Below are positions 61,863 through 64,000 of a stretch of DNA of 64,000 nucleotides, piece by piece. The position numbers and the translations under genes are program-made. The stretch's first letter is position 1, and every line of letters starts with the position of its first letter. Source of the DNA: Thermoanaerobaculia bacterium (GTDB lineage Bacteria; Acidobacteriota; Thermoanaerobaculia; Multivoradales; JAHEKO01); assembly GCA_945787635.1 (NCBI GenBank), contig CALZIK010000122.1, forward strand, positions 19,660-83,659, read 5' to 3'. The notes beneath the pieces were generated by a model. That model made no database searches and had not been told where the DNA came from. It saw nothing but the letters and a program-made list of their open reading frames with translations.

Positions 61863-63124
61863 TCGTCGCTCCCAGATTGGCGTTTCCCAAGCTCGGCCGG
61901 CAGGTCCGCCCGTTTCACGAACCACTGTTCGCCGGCTCGCAGATCGCGGCAGGCTACACCGTCGCGGGCGAGCTCGTCCTCACCCAGAAGAAGCGCGAAC
62001 CGCGCGCCCGCACGGTCGGCCCGCTTGAGTGCCGCCTTCATGCGGCCGACTCCGAAGTCGACCACTGCCGCGATTCCGTATCCGCGCAGATCGTTGGCGA
62101 GCTTCATCGCCCTGGTGACCGGCACCGGATCGATGGTCACGATGCGCACCGGGGCCACGGGCGCCGAAGACGCGCGAAACGACTCGGACAGGCTCTCGAC
62201 CAGGCGATCCTGTCCAATCGCGAACCCGATGCCGGGCAGGTCCGGCCCGCCGAGATCGGCGAGCAGATTGTCGTAGCGGCCGCCACCGACGATCGCGTTC
62301 TGGGCTCCCAGGCTCTCGGACACGATCTCGAAAACCGTCCGGGTGTAGTAGTCGAGGCCGCGAACCAGTCCTGGATCCACCCGGTAGCCGACTCCGAGGC
62401 CGTCGAGCGCCGCGAGGAAGCCGTCGAAGTGCCCGCGGCTCTCCGCCGTCAGAGAGTCCTCGAGCCTGGGAGCATCGGCGAGAAGCTCGCGTTCCTCGGG
62501 AATCTTGGTGTCGAGTATGCGCAGAGGATTTCGCGCCAGCCGCTCGCGGCTGTCCGCTCCGAACCGGCTAGCGAACGGCTCGAGGTACGTGACCAGCGTC
62601 TTCCGGTACGCGTCCCGTGAAGCCTCGTCGCCGACCGTATGGACCAGGACCGTGAGATCGCGGAATCCGAGCGCCTCGAGAAAGTCGACCAGCATCTTGA
62701 CCAACTCGGCGTCCGAAGCCGGACCGGCATCGCCGAGCAGCTCGGCGCCGATTTGGCGAAACTCACGGTAGCGACCCTTCTGCGGTCGCTCGTACCGGAA
62801 ATGTGGGCCGATGTAGAAGAGCTTGACCGGTAGCGGCAGCTCCCCCATTCGGTGGTCGACGAAGGCTCGCGCCACCGAGGCCGTGCTCTCCGGTCGCAGC
62901 GTCAGGCTCCGGCCCTTGCGATCGTCGAAGGAGAACATCTCCTTGCCGACGATGTCGGTGGTCTCGCCGACGCTGCGCACAAAGAGCTCGGTGTGCTCCA
63001 GAACCGGGGTTCGAATCTCACCGTAGCCGTAGAGCCCGAAGACCCGGCGTGCGATGTCTTCGACTCGCACCCAGAGGTCGGTCTCCGGCGGCAGCAGATC
63101 GCGGGTGCCCTTGACGTTAGGCAC
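61859..63124 (-). CDS. hisS: Histidyl-tRNA synthetase
   Basis: A 421-residue HisRS. It opens with VKGTRDLLPPET, then motif 1 RTPVLEHTELFVRS, motif 2 FRYERPQKGRYREFRQIGAE (in two parts), the histidine-binding GLDYYTRTVFE and GGGRYDNLLADLGG, and the C-terminal anticodon domain. It charges tRNA-His. The start is GTG 63124, placed at the family N-terminus and 8 bases inside the end of the carbonic anhydrase gene; the longer frame to 63328 lies in that gene and is rejected. hisS-aspS adjacency is common. Confidence 0.95.
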   Translation of the reverse strand: MPNVKGTRDLLPPETDLWVRVEDIARRVFGLYGYGEIRTPVLEHTELFVRSVGETTDIVGKEMFSFDDRKGRSLTLRPESTASVARAFVDHRMGELPLPVKLFYIGPHFRYERPQKGRYREFRQIGAELLGDAGPASDAELVKMLVDFLEALGFRDLTVLVHTVGDEASRDAYRKTLVTYLEPFASRFGADSRERLARNPLRILDTKIPEERELLADAPRLEDSLTAESRGHFDGFLAALDGLGVGYRVDPGLVRGLDYYTRTVFEIVSESLGAQNAIVGGGRYDNLLADLGGPDLPGIGFAIGQDRLVESLSESFRASSAPVAPVRIVTIDPVPVTRAMKLANDLRGYGIAAVVDFGVGRMKAALKRADRAGARFALLLGEDELARDGVACRDLRAGEQWFVKRADLPAELGKRQSGSDE

Positions 63125-63644
63125 TGAGCCACTCCTCTTTCTCGTAGGTCTCCTTGAGATCGGCGTAGCGGGCTGCGATGGCTCGAATCTTCTCCGACTC
63201 CTCCGGGCGCAGATCGCGAACCGCTTTCGCCGGCAGACCAAGCGCCAGCGTGCCCGCGGGAATGCGAGTGCCGGGCGCCACCACCGCACCGGCGCCGACC
63301 TGGGCTCCGGCCTCGACGGTGGCGCCATCCAGAACCCGAGCGCCGATCCCGATCAGCGCCCGGTCCTGGATCACGCAGCCGTGAAGAACCGCGGCATGCC
63401 CGATGACGACATCGTCCCCGATGCTCAGATCATGAGTCCGATGGCTGACGTGCAGCACCGCGCCATCCTGCACGTTGGTGCGCGCGCCGATCCGAATCCG
63501 ATGCACGTCGCCCCGGGTGACCGAATGGAACCAGAACGAGCTGTCTTCGCCCACCGCGACGTCGCCGATCACCCAGGCGCTGGGAGCGACAAACACCCCG
63601 GGCTCGATCCGTGGCTCAACTCCGCGGTACGGGACGATCGGCAT
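63117..63644 (-). CDS. Gamma carbonic anhydrase-like hexapeptide protein (YrdA/PaaY type)
   Basis: A 175-residue left-handed beta-helix protein. Hexapeptide repeats run from VFVAPSAWVIGDVAVGED to VVAPGTRIPAGTLALG. The putative zinc ligands are His65 (VLHVSH), His83 (IGHAAVLHG) and His88, in the gamma carbonic anhydrase positions; activity in this subfamily is not always shown. It is the first gene of the hisS-aspS-aroB run and has a candidate promoter about 40 nt upstream. Confidence 0.9.
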   Translation of the reverse strand: MPIVPYRGVEPRIEPGVFVAPSAWVIGDVAVGEDSSFWFHSVTRGDVHRIRIGARTNVQDGAVLHVSHRTHDLSIGDDVVIGHAAVLHGCVIQDRALIGIGARVLDGATVEAGAQVGAGAVVAPGTRIPAGTLALGLPAKAVRDLRPEESEKIRAIAARYADLKETYEKEEWLSA

Positions 63645-63683
63645 TTCTGAAATGAGAAACGGGAGGGCGGTTCAGGCGCGAGA

Positions 63684-63711
63684 AGTCTAGCAGGGCGCGC
63701 GGAGGGCGCAA
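63684..63711 (-). promoter_or_regulatory. Putative promoter (TTGCGC-16-TAGACT) of the carbonic anhydrase/hisS operon
   Basis: On the minus strand TTGCGC (63711-63706) and TAGACT (63689-63684) are separated by 16 nt, and TAGACT is preceded by TGC. The 11-mer CTGCTAGACTT is identical to one upstream of phoH. The start codon is 39 nt downstream. Confidence 0.5.
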
Positions 63712-63772
63712 CCTGGGCGGCGACCGACGACGGGCTCCCATTCTTCGGTCCCGCCCGACGGCGCCGAATGGG

Positions 63773-63778
63773 TATCCT
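63773..63778 (+). promoter_or_regulatory. Putative -10 box (TATCCT) of the glycosyltransferase gene
   Basis: TATCCT stands 9 nt before the ATG at 63788, with no ribosome binding site between them. Confidence 0.35.
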
Positions 63779-63787
63779 GTCCCCGCC

Positions 63788-64000
63788 ATGCACCTCCTGC
63801 GCGTCGATGTCGTCATTCCGGCCTTCAACGAGGAGGACTCGCTCCCGCTGGTGCTCCGCGCGATTCCCCGAGAGGCGGTCGAGCGCGTGATCGTGGTCGA
63901 CAACGCCTCGACCGATCGAACGGCCGAGGTCGCTCGGGCCAACGGCGCGCTGGTCGTCGCAGAGCGGCGGTCCGGGTACGGCAGCGCCTGCCTCGCCGGC
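63788..64000 (+). CDS. Glycosyltransferase family 2 protein (partial, 3' end off the window)
   Basis: The first 71 codons are visible. [21 protein letters not shown] is read in two parts; with [21 protein letters not shown] and [11 protein letters not shown] it is the start of a GT-A fold of family 2, with the DN(A/G)S nucleotide-binding motif. Relatives are dolichyl-phosphate or undecaprenyl-type sugar transferases. The acceptor cannot be inferred from this fragment. It is transcribed away from the carbonic anhydrase gene across a 143-bp gap. Confidence 0.88.
   Translation, partial: MHLLRVDVVIPAFNEEDSLPLVLRAIPREAVERVIVVDNASTDRTAEVARANGALVVAERRSGYGSACLAG

Noticed and set aside
60282..62276. 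A 664-codon open frame on the plus strand opposite aspS and hisS
   Set aside because: It crosses two well-supported tRNA synthetase genes and has no recognisable domain or ribosome binding site.

Overview
The window is compact, GC-rich bacterial chromosome with about 68 genes, mostly on the minus strand. It encodes the machinery of a Gram-negative (diderm) cell with lipopolysaccharide: BamA, Skp, LpxA, FabZ, LolC/LolD and Lgt. Two neighbouring secreted proteins carry the VWFA-related domain that is expanded in Acidobacteriota. With the high GC, the YpdA-type reductase and a dockerin-bearing lipase, this suggests an acidobacterium, possibly of the Thermoanaerobaculia lineage. The taxonomic call is inference. 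Genes are often coupled by 4-base start/stop overlaps (ATGA, GTGA, TTGA).

Layout. 1-5.1 kb: a YbaK-type tRNA-editing protein (cut by the window edge), a membrane protein, PpiC, an AhpD-like peroxidase that appears to be a selenoprotein, a GNAT acetyltransferase, cytochrome c and a membrane Ser/Thr kinase. 5.3-9 kb: the phoH-ybeY-CNNM/CorC-era block. 9.2-13.9 kb: 3-hydroxyacyl-CoA dehydrogenase, tsaE-nnr, a DUF2064 protein, a divergent SAM hydrolase and DUF4177. 13.9-21.5 kb: a holin-like membrane protein, two VWFA proteins, YpdA, ThiD, Lgt, PilZ. 21.7-24.5 kb: DUF1801, a broken NTF2-like gene, DUF547 and a DHH phosphoesterase. 24.5-29.6 kb: cinA-thpR-plsY-gpsA-guaA. 30-33.5 kb: a secreted propeller-like protein, a GDSL hydrolase with dockerin, and pyrimidine phosphorylase. 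33.5-38.3 kb: a palindromic insertion element, a TPR protein, tRNA-Arg(CCT), apt, acyP, a DedA-like protein, pcm, surE, mtnP. 38.4-49.7 kb: the envelope block lysS-lolC-lolD-clpC-bamA-skp-fabZ-lpxA-Gfo/Idh. 49.9-64 kb: purine phosphorylase, hpt, ridA, ltaE, ftsY, roadblock, HD-GYP, aroB, aspS, hisS, a gamma carbonic anhydrase and the start of a glycosyltransferase.

Themes. Purine and pyrimidine salvage is well represented (apt, hpt, purine phosphorylase, mtnP, surE, deoA-type). So is damage repair and clean-up (nnr, pcm, ridA, cinA, acyP, peroxidase). The envelope block joins outer-membrane protein assembly, lipoprotein export and lipid A synthesis, but lpxD is missing from its usual place between skp and fabZ.

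Most noteworthy: (1) an in-frame TGA in the CxxC motif of the peroxidase, followed by a stem-loop matching the bacterial SECIS model; (2) a 168-bp palindromic MITE-like element whose terminal repeat supplies the stop codon of the TPR gene; (3) a CTG start for fabZ; (4) a recurring TAnnnT -10 box, in six cases only 6-9 nt from the start codon, suggesting leaderless transcripts; (5) a 290-bp structured convergent spacer at 53.2-53.5 kb.
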